From Sporobacter sp942492735 (GTDB taxonomy: Bacteria > Bacillota > Clostridia > Oscillospirales > Oscillospiraceae): 64,000 nt of DNA. How positions within the stretch are numbered: the stretch's first letter is position 1; each line of letters opens with the position of its first letter. The notes under the pieces were generated by a model. It saw nothing but the letters and a program-made list of their open reading frames with translations, ran no database searches and was not told where the DNA came from. Location of the stretch: positions 2,728,001-2,792,000 of the forward strand of contig OW818648.1 in assembly GCA_942492735.1 (NCBI GenBank), written 5' to 3'. This document shows, in pieces, positions 18,510 to 26,416 of the stretch. The position numbers and the translations under genes were made by a program.

Positions 18510-18555
18510 TCTTTAAAAAATAAATAACGGGAAATACCTGAAAGTATCTCCCGTT
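18510..18555 (-). terminator. Riboswitch-controlled terminator
   Basis: A 12-bp stem (18526-18537 with 18544-18555, one mismatch or G-U) and a 6-base loop, followed on the minus strand by a U-rich run (18510-18525). It stands between the TPP aptamer and cytX, so thiamine pyrophosphate binding would favour premature termination. Confidence 0.85.
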
Positions 18556-18571
18556 GAAATCTCTATGATAT

Positions 18572-18656
18572 CTTCCTACGTTGGCATTACCCAAATCAGG
18601 TTTTAGGGTCGAAGTTCATACCTTCCTCTCAGCCTGTCAAACAAGCTCCCCTGAAT
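18572..18656 (-). promoter_or_regulatory. TPP riboswitch (THI box) aptamer
   Basis: The minus strand shows the conserved THI elements in order: GGGGAGC at the 5' side, GGCTGAGAGG, ACCCT, ACCTGATTTGGGTAATGCC and CGTAGGAA at the 3' side. Spacing fits P1 to P5 of the thiamine pyrophosphate aptamer. It lies upstream of cytX-thiM-thiE-HAD-thiD and downstream of thiN, so it governs the salvage operon but not thiN. Confidence 0.96.
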
Positions 18657-18665
18657 ATTCAATTA

Positions 18666-19331
18666 TTAATGGGCACTATAGCATGCTTCTTTCAGGTTGT
18701 CAATGAAATTGGTCGCGTTCTCTTCCCATATGATAATCAAACTGCCGTTTGTGACGGAGATTTCACTTTTACTGCCTGTAAACTCATTGCTGACCCCGAC
18801 AGGATAAGCCCCATCCAGAACGGCATTATTAAGCTCATATTTAAGCCCCGCAATCGTTACATTCTGAGCTGTCTCTCCAATGGAAAATACGGAGATGATA
18901 CCTTTTTTTTCGCTGTCAAATGCGATACTGCCGTTTTTGATGACCGTGACGGCGGTGCCTCCGCCAAGCAGATACCCGATGGCGTTTTTTTGAGCAATGT
19001 ACATCAGCGTCTGGATATTCGCATAGGTGTGATCCAGTCTGCCGCCGAGTCCGCCAAGAATGACAAGCCTTTTATAGTTGCGGCGCAAACCTTCTTCGAT
19101 GGCGAGCATCATATCGGTCTGGTCTTTTTCCCGCGGGTACTCTATAACGTTCGGATGATTCGGCTTTTGCGGCATGGAGTCAAAATCACCGACAACGAGA
19201 TCGGCAACAACCGAGAGCCCCGCCAGGCTCAGATATCCCGCATCTGCGGCAATGACAAAATCATTTTCCGACGGTTCAAGAATAAAGTCGTCAATTTGTC
19301 CCGCCCCGACAATATAGCATATTCCTTCCAT
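18666..19331 (-). CDS. thiN: Thiamine pyrophosphokinase
   Basis: A 221-residue enzyme converting thiamine plus ATP to thiamine pyrophosphate. Family motifs are IAADAGYLSLAG, VVGDFDSMP, YPREKDQTDMMLAIE (acidic catalytic cluster) and ILGGLGGRLDHTYANI. The C-terminal half is beta-rich (SIAFDSEKKGIISVFSIG), as in the second domain. The ATG at 19331 has a perfect AGAAGGAGG seven bases upstream, so the longer open frame to 19427 is not used. It is transcribed ahead of the riboswitch and thus seems free of TPP feedback from it. Together with ThiM, ThiD, ThiE and the HAD phosphatase it completes a salvage route. Confidence 0.95.
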   Translation of the reverse strand: MEGICYIVGAGQIDDFILEPSENDFVIAADAGYLSLAGLSVVADLVVGDFDSMPQKPNHPNVIEYPREKDQTDMMLAIEEGLRRNYKRLVILGGLGGRLDHTYANIQTLMYIAQKNAIGYLLGGGTAVTVIKNGSIAFDSEKKGIISVFSIGETAQNVTIAGLKYELNNAVLDGAYPVGVSNEFTGSKSEISVTNGSLIIIWEENATNFIDNLKEACYSAH

Positions 19332-19594
19332 GGCGCGCCTCCTTCTGTAAAACAGCGTGCTCTGCTCTAAGATATAGTATTCTGACGCCGTTACCCGCGT
19401 GCTCCGGGCATCATCAGAGATAGTCAATATAAAAATTATCCCCTGTTTCTTAAAAAGCTATCATTACGCAACTTAATATTAACATAAAATATGAAGCATT
19501 TACAGTCAGAACCGATTAATCGCTGGACATTGTACAAAATGCAGCTCACGCGAATACCATAGAAGGGGAAACCCAAGAAATAAGTGAGGGAGAT

Positions 19595-19774
19595 ATGCAA
19601 ATGGAAAAAAGACCGATTGCTGAAAATAGCATCATGTCCATGCCTATAATCAATGATGCCAACGACATCCCTTCGCATGAGGACGAACCCGAAGAATATG
19701 CCAATGCGGTCAGAGAAAATGAAGTTCTGCCTGTTTTGATCTCTCATTTCCTGAAAACAGATAAAACAACCTAA
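19595..19774 (+). CDS. Small acidic hypothetical protein (59 aa)
   Basis: A short reading frame in what would otherwise be a 550-base gap. The ATG at 19595 (or 19601) has GTGAGGGAG immediately upstream. The 59-residue product is acidic and soluble (DIPSHEDEPEEYANAVREN, then a hydrophobic PVLISHFL near the end), without a signal peptide. Codon use resembles its neighbours. I do not recognise a family. Evidence is only the ribosome-binding site and the clean frame. Confidence 0.5.
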   Translation: MQMEKRPIAENSIMSMPIINDANDIPSHEDEPEEYANAVRENEVLPVLISHFLKTDKTT

Positions 19775-19805
19775 ATTTTTCTAGGGCAAAGCGTAAAATA
19801 TGTCA

Positions 19806-19834
19806 TTCAACTCCATCTATTTTTGTGTTAGTAT
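19806..19834 (+). promoter_or_regulatory. Sigma-A-type promoter
   Basis: TTCAAC (19806-19811), a 17-base spacer and TAGTAT (19829-19834), 55 bases upstream of the response-regulator start. Confidence 0.4.
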
Positions 19835-19888
19835 AAGTTGAATTATAGTATGCTGTTCACAGATGATCTGACGAAAGAGGACGATGTT

Positions 19889-20983
19889 ATGTATAGTGTA
19901 CTGCTTGTCGATGACGTTAAGTTAAGTTTGAACGAGCTCAGAGCCATGAATGTCTGGGGCGAGGTCTCCGGTTTTACAATCACGGCCGAAGCATCAAACG
20001 GACGGGACGCACTTAAAATATTGAACGAGAAACCCGTTGACATCGTGATAACAGATATCAGGATGCCGATCGTCGACGGTATAGAGCTCACGAAGAAGGT
20101 TCTCGAGGACAAGCTCTGTAAATGCGTTGTGCTGATGAGCCAATTCAGTGACTTCGAATATGCCCGGCAGGGGTTTACCAACGGTGCAATCGAATATCTG
20201 CTCAAACCTATTAATGAAGACGAGTTCCTTAAAATGCTGTTACAAGCGTCAGCGTACATTAAGCAAAAAAATCTGGAGCAGTCAAGTATTGAATATATGA
20301 AAAACATCCTCCAGGAAAATGTACAGGAGCATTTTCCTGCAAATGAGCTCAGGAATCTGGTTGTGAGTATTGCCGACGGCGGCAGTAGGTCCATTGCAAT
20401 TGCAACAAAAATGCTGGAGACAACATGGGCCGGCGTCAATTATGATTGCCTTAAGACAGCCTACATATTTAACAGCGTCATTACAAAGCTTGTTGACGCC
20501 GTTGTCCGTGAAAACCCGTGGATAGAGCAGCTGTCCGCAGTGACGGAATTATGTAAAACGGATTTGTCGGAATGCAAAGAGCTTTCGGAGATTAAAAATA
20601 AATTTTTGGAAATCATTGAGAGTATCACCGCGGTCATCCAGAAATTTGAACTCGAAATCGATAACAATATAATGATCAAGAATGCATGTAAAATCATCCT
20701 TGATAATATAGACACCGAAATTTCTCTCAATAAAATTGCGAAAAAGCTCTTCATCTCCAGATCCTACCTCAGCATGCTCTTCAGAGATAAGACCGGGCAG
20801 AACGTCATCGATTATATCACCTTTGTAAAAGTTGAACGAGCAAAAATACTGTTGGCGGATCGTAACCTAAAAAATTATGAAATCGCCTCAAAAATCGGAT
20901 ATTGTGACGAATATTTCACAAAATTGTTCAAAAAGGTTGTCGGCTTGACGCCGACAGCCTACAGAAAAACATTGAATATCTAA
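19889..20983 (+). CDS. AraC-type (YesN-like) response regulator, orphan
   Basis: A 364-residue two-domain regulator. The receiver domain (about 1-120) has the acidic pocket LLVDD, the phospho-acceptor Asp in DIVITDIRMP, and the switch Lys in YLLKPI; MSQFSDF replaces the more usual LSG/LTG at the Thr/Ser loop. A helical linker of about 135 residues follows. The C-terminus has two AraC helix-turn-helices (SLNKIAKKLFISRSYLSMLF; NYEIASKIGYCDEYF...GLTPTAYR). Such regulators usually pair with a YesM-type sensor kinase controlling sugar or transport genes, but none is adjacent. The ATG at 19889 has AAAGAGGA upstream. The target is unknown; the downstream TetR gene is the nearest candidate. Confidence 0.92.
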   Translation: MYSVLLVDDVKLSLNELRAMNVWGEVSGFTITAEASNGRDALKILNEKPVDIVITDIRMPIVDGIELTKKVLEDKLCKCVVLMSQFSDFEYARQGFTNGAIEYLLKPINEDEFLKMLLQASAYIKQKNLEQSSIEYMKNILQENVQEHFPANELRNLVVSIADGGSRSIAIATKMLETTWAGVNYDCLKTAYIFNSVITKLVDAVVRENPWIEQLSAVTELCKTDLSECKELSEIKNKFLEIIESITAVIQKFELEIDNNIMIKNACKIILDNIDTEISLNKIAKKLFISRSYLSMLFRDKTGQNVIDYITFVKVERAKILLADRNLKNYEIASKIGYCDEYFTKLFKKVVGLTPTAYRKTLNI

Positions 20984-21116
20984 CACCATACTTTTTTTAC
21001 GGTATGAACGCATTATATCTCATTGTATATATTTCGTCGGATTTTTATAATGGTCAACAGTGCGGTATTAGTTCGTCAATTTGTTCTTTTTGATTATGGT
21101 GGAAAGTGGAGTATTT

Positions 21117-21701
21117 ATGGTAACAAAGCAAGACATCAGAAGTAAAGCATTTCATATTATTGCATATAAGGGATTCAGTGAAACAACAACAGATAATATC
21201 GCAAGCAGTCTCGGACTGAAGAAACAATCACTGTACTCCCATTACAAAAACAAAAACGAAATCATTGCGGATGTCCTCAGAGAACAGACGGAGATCGTCA
21301 TTAAGTCGCTTGAAAAAACGGTAGATGACCTGAGGGATTCGTCAGTTGAGACGCTTCTTCGAGGGATATTCGAAAGTATCGTCACAGTATTTTCTGTTCA
21401 CGAACGCTTACTGCTTTGGAAAAGAATTAATATCATAAAACACAGCAGTGAATACAAGGAGCTGCGAACCGAAACCGACTGGCTATACATTCGAAAACTG
21501 CATAATGATCTGTATGCCATCATCAGCGTCAAGCACCCTGAATTCAAGGCGCTCACCAGATTCAAGGTTTTCTTTTTTACATACCTGATGATGATTCAGG
21601 GATACCTGGAATGGATGCTGCTGAGCCGCAACGATGACAAATATTTCACAGCCTTATGGCAGGATTATTGGAACGGCGTCAAATATAAATTCGTCGCCTG
21701 A
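21117..21701 (+). CDS. TetR-family transcriptional regulator
   Basis: A 194-residue TetR protein. The N-terminal helix-turn-helix reads FSETTTDNIASSLGLKKQSL followed by YSHYKNKNEI, the typical DNA-binding segment (about residues 20-50). The C-terminal ligand/dimer domain is helical and aromatic-rich (FFTYLMMIQGYLEWMLL). The ATG at 21117 has GTGGAG six bases upstream; TTG/ATG codons further upstream are less likely. No adjacent divergent gene shows its target. Confidence 0.88.
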   Translation: MVTKQDIRSKAFHIIAYKGFSETTTDNIASSLGLKKQSLYSHYKNKNEIIADVLREQTEIVIKSLEKTVDDLRDSSVETLLRGIFESIVTVFSVHERLLLWKRINIIKHSSEYKELRTETDWLYIRKLHNDLYAIISVKHPEFKALTRFKVFFFTYLMMIQGYLEWMLLSRNDDKYFTALWQDYWNGVKYKFVA

Positions 21702-21727
21702 GAACACATGGGGAAGGTTCTTTTGTG

Positions 21728-21922
21728 TTAAGATCTGCCGCCTTGACACTTCGGGCATGTTCGCTGCCAAATATCCGACCCATTTGCCTTATAATCAAAG
21801 CCGCAGTATAAGCATTTCATATTGTAAGAAAGCTGCACTTTATCGGCTCCGGGCACGCCCGTGGGGCCGATATTCTTTTGACGGTTTTTATTGACATAGC
21901 CAATAACAGTAGCCTTTTTCAT
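21728..21922 (-). CDS. Small zinc-ribbon protein (64 aa)
   Basis: A 64-residue protein with two CxxC knuckles (CLYCGFDY and CPKCQGG) that should bind one zinc ion. The N-terminal half is a conserved-looking motif (VIGYVNKNRQKNIGPTG). Proteins with this layout (GYVN..., then MKC..CG..Y.ANG.DIW.R.CP.CQ) recur across bacteria as uncharacterised zinc ribbons. The ATG at 21922 has AAAGGAT upstream, so the longer frame to 22075 is not used. No function is assigned. Confidence 0.75.
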   Translation of the reverse strand: MKKATVIGYVNKNRQKNIGPTGVPGADKVQLSYNMKCLYCGFDYKANGSDIWQRTCPKCQGGRS

Positions 21923-21992
21923 GTTTGTTGATCCTTTCAATAATCGATCAGCTAACTTGTATATTACCATCATCTCACACATTAATCCAGTG

Positions 21993-22017
21993 CGAGATAG
22001 GGGACGGTTCTCTGTCT
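21993..22017. repeat. GGGGACGGTTC dispersed repeat, copy 1
   Basis: GAGATAGGGGACGGTTC followed by TCTGTCTC; the ends GAGA(T/C)A and TGTCTC pair. A related copy is at 34182-34208. The flanking intergenic DNA to 22162 has no other recognisable feature. Confidence 0.6.
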
Positions 22018-22162
22018 CAAAAACGACACCCCCCGCATCGGACATTGACCAACAATTCACACAAAGTTCAGACAACCATCAATACAACGAAACATCAGAC
22101 ATATATACTGCGTTTGTAATCAACGATTGATTCACTTTTTTCATTTTATTCCTTCATAAAGC

Positions 22163-22200
22163 AAAGCCACAGCCTTGACTGGGAACAAGGTTGTGGCTTT
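22163..22200 (-). terminator. Probable terminator
   Basis: A 14-bp stem (22163-22176 with 22187-22200, one G-U), loop of 10 bases, T-rich on the minus strand. It lies 30 bases beyond the small gene at 22230-22430. Confidence 0.6.
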
Positions 22201-22229
22201 AGCTGTGGGGGAGCAGTACTTGGCGGCTT

Positions 22230-22430
22230 TTATCTGTATTTTATGATTGCATCATGCACGGCATCATTATGTGTGACGATCTCGAACTCTGGTTTCCCCG
22301 TTAAGTAAAACCACGCGTGGAAACCTTCAGGTGCTCGGGTGTCGTATTGCATTTGCCAAATCTGATATCCGTTTTCGATGAGCTTTACGGACAATTTGTA
22401 CCACTGTTCTATTGATTCGATTGCTTTCAC
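22230..22430 (-). CDS. Small hypothetical protein (66 aa)
   Basis: A 66-residue soluble protein with several aromatic residues (QWYKLSVKLIENGYQIWQMQ; PEGFHAWFYLTGKPEFEIVT). The GTG at 22430 is taken as start because ATAGGAGG lies seven bases upstream; an ATG at 22448 would put that site inside the gene. Its look is of a conserved single-domain protein, but I do not know a function. About 430 bases separate it from the TRAP gene; only the promoter at 22776 was recognised there. Confidence 0.65.
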   Translation of the reverse strand: MKAIESIEQWYKLSVKLIENGYQIWQMQYDTRAPEGFHAWFYLTGKPEFEIVTHNDAVHDAIIKYR

Positions 22431-22775
22431 AGGTACGCCTCCTATCATCAGTATATGCGAATAGGGGGCGATTTACCGGACAATAAATTAGCCATTGGGC
22501 GTTTTGGGTGATATTGCCGCCAAGCCCATCTGTCCTTTGTACGGACTACTGAGCTTTGTATCTAGCCATAATCTTTTTTTAGGCCAGAATCCACATTTTT
22601 CAAGAATCACATCATAATCTAGTACTGGCCATATGGAAAATTGCTTACTAAATTACGAGTTAAACCAAGTTTAATGACAGATAAATAAAACGTATTAAGT
22701 GATATTCCGGCAAATTTGACAGCTTATTTTATTGCATATTACACAAAAATAAGATAGAAAACCTTGATTATTTGT

Positions 22776-22805
22776 TTGACATATCTATAAACGCAGTGGT
22801 ATAAT
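22776..22805 (+). promoter_or_regulatory. Near-consensus sigma-A promoter of TRAP operon
   Basis: TTGACA (22776-22781), an 18-base spacer and TATAAT (22800-22805), 86 bases upstream of the dctP start. Both hexamers are perfect. Confidence 0.75.
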
Positions 22806-22890
22806 CAGCAAAGACTGGCAAATTTTACATCCGCAACAGCAATAAATTTGGTGAGATTAACAAATGCGCAAAAAGGAAAGGACGGGTTAT

Positions 22891-23940
22891 ATGAAAAAGT
22901 CGAGATTATTATGCTTGCTCCTGGCGTTGTTACTAATCGGATCACTTTTAACTGCATGCGCTCCAAAGCAAAAAACAGTACATAAATTGAACTTCAGCAT
23001 TGGCGATCCGCAAGCATCTTCAAAAGCAATTTATTATCAGAGTCTTGCTGATAAGACTCTCGAAGCAACAGACGGTGGTCTTGATATAACGATACATTCG
23101 GGCGGTACATTATTCAGCCACCTGGAAGTACTTGAGGGAGTTATGTCCGGTGCCGCTGATATAGGATGGTTCTGCACTCCGTTTGCACCAGGACAGTTCC
23201 CGCTTGCCGAGGTTTTCCAATTGCCTCTGGCATATGGTAATCAAAAGGCTGCTACATATGCGCTGCAGGAATTATATAAGCAGTCACCAGAACTTCAGGC
23301 AGAACTTTCGGAAATTAAAGTGCTCGGACTTTATACAGGCCCAACCAATAAGCTTTTCACAACAGTTCCGGTTCATACACCCGCAGAGCTGGCCGGATTA
23401 CAGATCAGAACAATGTCAGGTGCTCCCGAAGCTTGCTTAAAGCAATGGGGTGCTTCACCGGTCTTTATGGGCGCCGGTGAAATATATGAAGCCATGGATA
23501 AGGGCGTTGTACAGGGCTTTACGTTTGAGTGGAGCGGCATAAAATCCAATACACTTTACGAAGTTTTCGATTATGCAATTGATATCCCGTTCTACTCAAA
23601 TCCATTTATTATCTTGATGAACAAAAAAAGCTATGACAATATACCGAAAGAATATAAAGAAGCCTTTGATGAGATCTGGGGTTCGACGGCTGCAGCGAAT
23701 GATTATGTTGATATATTTGCTGCCGAAGATAAAGCCAGCCATGATACCGGTTTGAAAGATTATGGTATCGAGGAGATCACTCTAACAGACGCCGAGCTTG
23801 CACAATTTAAGGTTTATGCTGATCAGTATATCGCAGAATGGAGCAAATCCCACAGTACAGACACTTTTGACGCCAAAGCATACTCTGACCTTGCGATTAA
23901 GCTGTACAATGAAGGTTGTGAAAAGTTTCCAGTAAGTTAA
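22891..23940 (+). CDS. TRAP transporter substrate-binding lipoprotein (DctP family)
   Basis: A 349-residue extracytoplasmic solute receptor. The signal peptide with lipobox LTAC (Cys about 22) anchors it outside the membrane. The DctP fold is supported by ADIGWFCTPFAPGQFP, the hinge/Arg motif LAGLQIRTMSGAP, which usually binds a carboxylate, and the mid-chain GVVQGFTFEWSG. The ATG at 22891 (MKKSR...) has AAGGAAAGGA upstream; an ATG at 22864 is in frame but would add a charged leader. It is first in a P-M-Q operon. It likely binds an organic acid; the exact ligand is unknown. Confidence 0.93.
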   Translation: MKKSRLLCLLLALLLIGSLLTACAPKQKTVHKLNFSIGDPQASSKAIYYQSLADKTLEATDGGLDITIHSGGTLFSHLEVLEGVMSGAADIGWFCTPFAPGQFPLAEVFQLPLAYGNQKAATYALQELYKQSPELQAELSEIKVLGLYTGPTNKLFTTVPVHTPAELAGLQIRTMSGAPEACLKQWGASPVFMGAGEIYEAMDKGVVQGFTFEWSGIKSNTLYEVFDYAIDIPFYSNPFIILMNKKSYDNIPKEYKEAFDEIWGSTAAANDYVDIFAAEDKASHDTGLKDYGIEEITLTDAELAQFKVYADQYIAEWSKSHSTDTFDAKAYSDLAIKLYNEGCEKFPVS

Positions 23941-24023
23941 CTGCCGTCGAACCCTTATTAAGCGGTGTAACGCGACTCAAATATAAGAACGCGTTCGCGC
24001 TGCAATTATTGAGTTGCGGATGC

Positions 24024-24065
24024 GGCTGCACTTAGATGTCATTGTAGTGATGTTGAGGTGCAGCC
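24024..24065 (+). other. Intercistronic hairpin in TRAP operon
   Basis: GGCTGCACT (24024-24032) pairs with AGGTGCAGCC (24056-24065), between the binding-protein and permease genes, without a T-run. It may stabilise the upstream message or lower permease expression (inference). Confidence 0.4.
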
Positions 24066-24091
24066 GATCCGAAACAGGTAAGGAGTATTAT

Positions 24092-25393
24092 ATGGATCCT
24101 ATTACAATTGCTATTATTGGAATAATAGTGATGGTTGTTCTCTTACTGCTCGGTATGAATATCGGACTGGCCATGATGCTTATCGGCATAATCGGTTTTG
24201 CGCTCATCACGAATGTCGATGCCGCTATCGGTCTCTTGCGACAAATTCCGGCAAACACAGCTTCAAACTATACCCTTGTTGTCATTCCGCTGTTTGTGCT
24301 CATGGGTAATCTGGCATTTGCTGCGGGAGTTAGCGACGGGCTGTTCAGGGCGGCCAACAAATGGCTCTCGAGACTACCAGGCGGGCTTGCTTGCGCCTCA
24401 ATTGCAGCCTGCGCTGCATTCGGAGCCATTTGCGGTTCTGCTCCGGCAACTGTTGCCACGATGGGCGCTGTATCGATACCAGCTATGCGCAAATATGGTT
24501 ATGACGATAAACTATCAGTCGGCGCTGTCGGAGTCGGTGGTACCCTCGGAATTATGATACCACCATCTACTCCCTTCATAGTGTACGCCATTATGGCTGA
24601 ACAATCAGTCGGACAACTTTTTGCAGCCGGTATTATACCCGGCTTAATTACAGCGTTTATACTCATGGCCTTTGTTGTCATAATGGTACTCAGGAATCCA
24701 TCCCTTGCTCCTAGATCAACAGAAAAATATACATTGTTACAAAAAATTGTCGGTCTTAAAGATGTTTGGGGAATGGCAGTGCTGTTTCTCATCGTTTTGG
24801 TCGGAATGTTTACCGGTTTATTTACAGTGCCTGAATCAGCCGCTTTCGGGGCTTTTGCGGCGCTGATAATTACAATTATCAACCGCAAATTTACATTTAA
24901 AGTCTTTCTTGATATTATAAAAAACTCACTGAAAACATGCGCGATGATCTACATAATTCTTATCGGCGCATCAGTATTCGGAAAATTCCTTGCCGTCGCC
25001 TCTCTTCCGATGGCCATCGCAAACTTCATTGGTGGTCTCGCAGTTTCGCCTTTTATTGTTATATTCATAATTGTGCTCATTTACGCCGTCATGGGCTGCT
25101 TTATTGATGCGCTACCGATGATTACACTCACTGTTCCGATTTTTCTGCCGGTAATTCTCTCGCTCGGGTTCAACCCGATATGGTTTGGAGTGCTGATTGT
25201 TCTTGTAATGCAGCTTGGTTTCATAACACCGCCGGTTGGTGTGTGCGCTTACGTTATTTCCGGCGTTTCAAAAGTTCCGCTAGCCAAGACGTTCAAAGGG
25301 TTGATGCCATTTGTACCCGCGCTTATTCTGGCAATAATCATTGTTGTGTTCTTCCCGGTGCTTTCCACGTGGCTGCCGGGTCTTCTGTTTTAG
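24092..25393 (+). CDS. TRAP transporter large permease (DctM family)
   Basis: A 433-residue membrane protein with about 12 hydrophobic segments, the sodium-coupled translocating subunit of a TRAP transporter. Family motifs are IPLFVLMGNLAFAAGVSDGL, FGAICGSAPATVATMG, GTLGIMIPPSTPFIVYA and GFITPPVGVCAYV. The ATG at 24092 has AAGGAG upstream; the in-frame extension to 24014 would add a non-membrane leader. It follows dctP and precedes the small permease by 18 bases. Confidence 0.94.
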   Translation: MDPITIAIIGIIVMVVLLLLGMNIGLAMMLIGIIGFALITNVDAAIGLLRQIPANTASNYTLVVIPLFVLMGNLAFAAGVSDGLFRAANKWLSRLPGGLACASIAACAAFGAICGSAPATVATMGAVSIPAMRKYGYDDKLSVGAVGVGGTLGIMIPPSTPFIVYAIMAEQSVGQLFAAGIIPGLITAFILMAFVVIMVLRNPSLAPRSTEKYTLLQKIVGLKDVWGMAVLFLIVLVGMFTGLFTVPESAAFGAFAALIITIINRKFTFKVFLDIIKNSLKTCAMIYIILIGASVFGKFLAVASLPMAIANFIGGLAVSPFIVIFIIVLIYAVMGCFIDALPMITLTVPIFLPVILSLGFNPIWFGVLIVLVMQLGFITPPVGVCAYVISGVSKVPLAKTFKGLMPFVPALILAIIIVVFFPVLSTWLPGLLF

Positions 25394-25411
25394 GAATGCG
25401 GGGTTATTAAT

Positions 25412-25936
25412 ATGATTAAAAAAATTGACAAGATTCTTTCATTAATTACAGGCGCAATAGGATATGTCGGCTATGTTGGAATTGTCGTGATTATGGTCTT
25501 CATTGTCGCTGACGTTCTGGCGCGTGGTATGCTGCAAAAAGGGATTGTGGGTACATATGAAATAGTCGAGCGTGTGCTTTTGGTAATGCTCTTTGCCGCT
25601 TTCGCATATACGCAGACTCACAAAGGTCATATTCATGTGACATTATTTATGCCAAAATTTCCGAGAGTTATACAAATGCTGCTATATGGCACGTTTGAAT
25701 TATTAAGCTTCATCACCGCAGGCTTTTGCACTTATGCAATAATTATGCAGGGTAATTATTCCCTGACTGCAGGTACAACGACAGCAGTCCTAAAGATTCC
25801 GCTCTATCCATTCTATTATATTGCGGCGTTTGGTCTGTTTGTTTTTGCAATTACATTGCTTTGGGATGCAATAAAGTGCTATATCGGAATAAAAAATATT
25901 GACGTCTATAACGAAATACAATCGACGTGGGAGTAG
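25412..25936 (+). CDS. TRAP transporter small permease (DctQ family)
   Basis: A 174-residue membrane protein with four hydrophobic segments, the small partner of DctM. Typical features are VIMVFIVADVLARGML in the first pair, the ERVLLVMLFAAFAYTQTHKGHIHV motif (residues about 50-73), and LKIPLYPFYYIAAFGL near the end. It is last in the P-M-Q gene order. An integrase remnant follows 14 bases later, so the operon borders former mobile DNA. Confidence 0.92.
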   Translation: MIKKIDKILSLITGAIGYVGYVGIVVIMVFIVADVLARGMLQKGIVGTYEIVERVLLVMLFAAFAYTQTHKGHIHVTLFMPKFPRVIQMLLYGTFELLSFITAGFCTYAIIMQGNYSLTAGTTTAVLKIPLYPFYYIAAFGLFVFAITLLWDAIKCYIGIKNIDVYNEIQSTWE

Positions 25937-25949
25937 TTCTGACGAATGA

Positions 25950-26078
25950 ATTTGCAACCTCGGACATGCTACAGCGGCATTTACGCTTGACCGATACGGC
26001 CAGGTGAGCGAGAAAATGAAAGAAGACAGCGCCGCCTGTATGCAGAACTATATTGAGCAGATCAAAAAAGCAGAGTAA
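25950..26078 (+). pseudogene. C-terminal remnant of a tyrosine recombinase
   Basis: The frame reads a stretch with GHATAAFTLDRYGQVSEKMK and ends IEQIKKAE-stop at 26078. The GHA and the catalytic-type Tyr in TLDRYG are the last boxes of phage-type tyrosine integrases; everything upstream is missing, with a stop at 25947. It lies 139 bases from the 3' end of tRNA-Gln, a usual integration site. Repeats of GTGGTGA follow at about 26140. Probably the scar of an element that once integrated at this tRNA. Confidence 0.7.
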
Positions 26079-26180
26079 ATAAAACCCCTCACATTGCCCG
26101 GTAAAAGGCCATATGAGGGGTAAAATTATTGTAATTGTGGTGAAAACTGTGGTGATAAGCCTTTTCAAAGGGCATAAAAC

Positions 26181-26209
26181 AACCCTGTGATCGATGAAAT
26201 CACAGGGTT
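26181..26209 (-). terminator. Terminator of tRNA-Gln
   Basis: An 11-bp perfect stem (26181-26191 with 26199-26209) and a 7-base loop, followed by GTTTTAT on the minus strand, 8 bases past the tRNA 3' end. Confidence 0.85.
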
Positions 26210-26216
26210 TTCTTCT

Positions 26217-26290
26217 TGGCAGCGGGAGAAGGATTCGAACCCTCACAAACAGAGTCAGAGTCTGTGGTGCTACCTTTACACAATCCCGCT
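26217..26290 (-). tRNA. tRNA-Gln (anticodon CTG)
   Basis: The minus strand folds as a cloverleaf. Acceptor AGCGGGA pairs with TCCCGCT; discriminator G and an encoded CCA follow. The anticodon stem is ACAGA/TCTGT with loop CTCTGAC, giving CTG. The T-arm is GAGGGTTCGAATCCTTC. A consensus promoter lies upstream and a terminator downstream. The 3' end faces an integrase remnant. Confidence 0.93.
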
Positions 26291-26361
26291 TCATTTTGCA
26301 TTTTCGCTTCACATTAGAACAGCTGATCTTTTAGCTTGGGTGAAAGACTCAGCAGAACTGA

Positions 26362-26390
26362 ATTATAACGTCTTTCACCCTTGTTGTCAA
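26362..26390 (-). promoter_or_regulatory. Consensus promoter of tRNA-Gln
   Basis: On the minus strand TTGACA (26390-26385), 17 bases, TATAAT (26367-26362). Both hexamers and the spacing are ideal, about 70 bases upstream of the tRNA. Confidence 0.8.
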
Positions 26391-26416
26391 GATGTTTTGA
26401 TGAACCTTTTCGGGTT

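Noticed and set aside
19436..19747. Minus-strand open frame of 103 codons
   Set aside because: It is antisense to the better supported 59-codon gene with a strong ribosome-binding site, and it shows no family motif.
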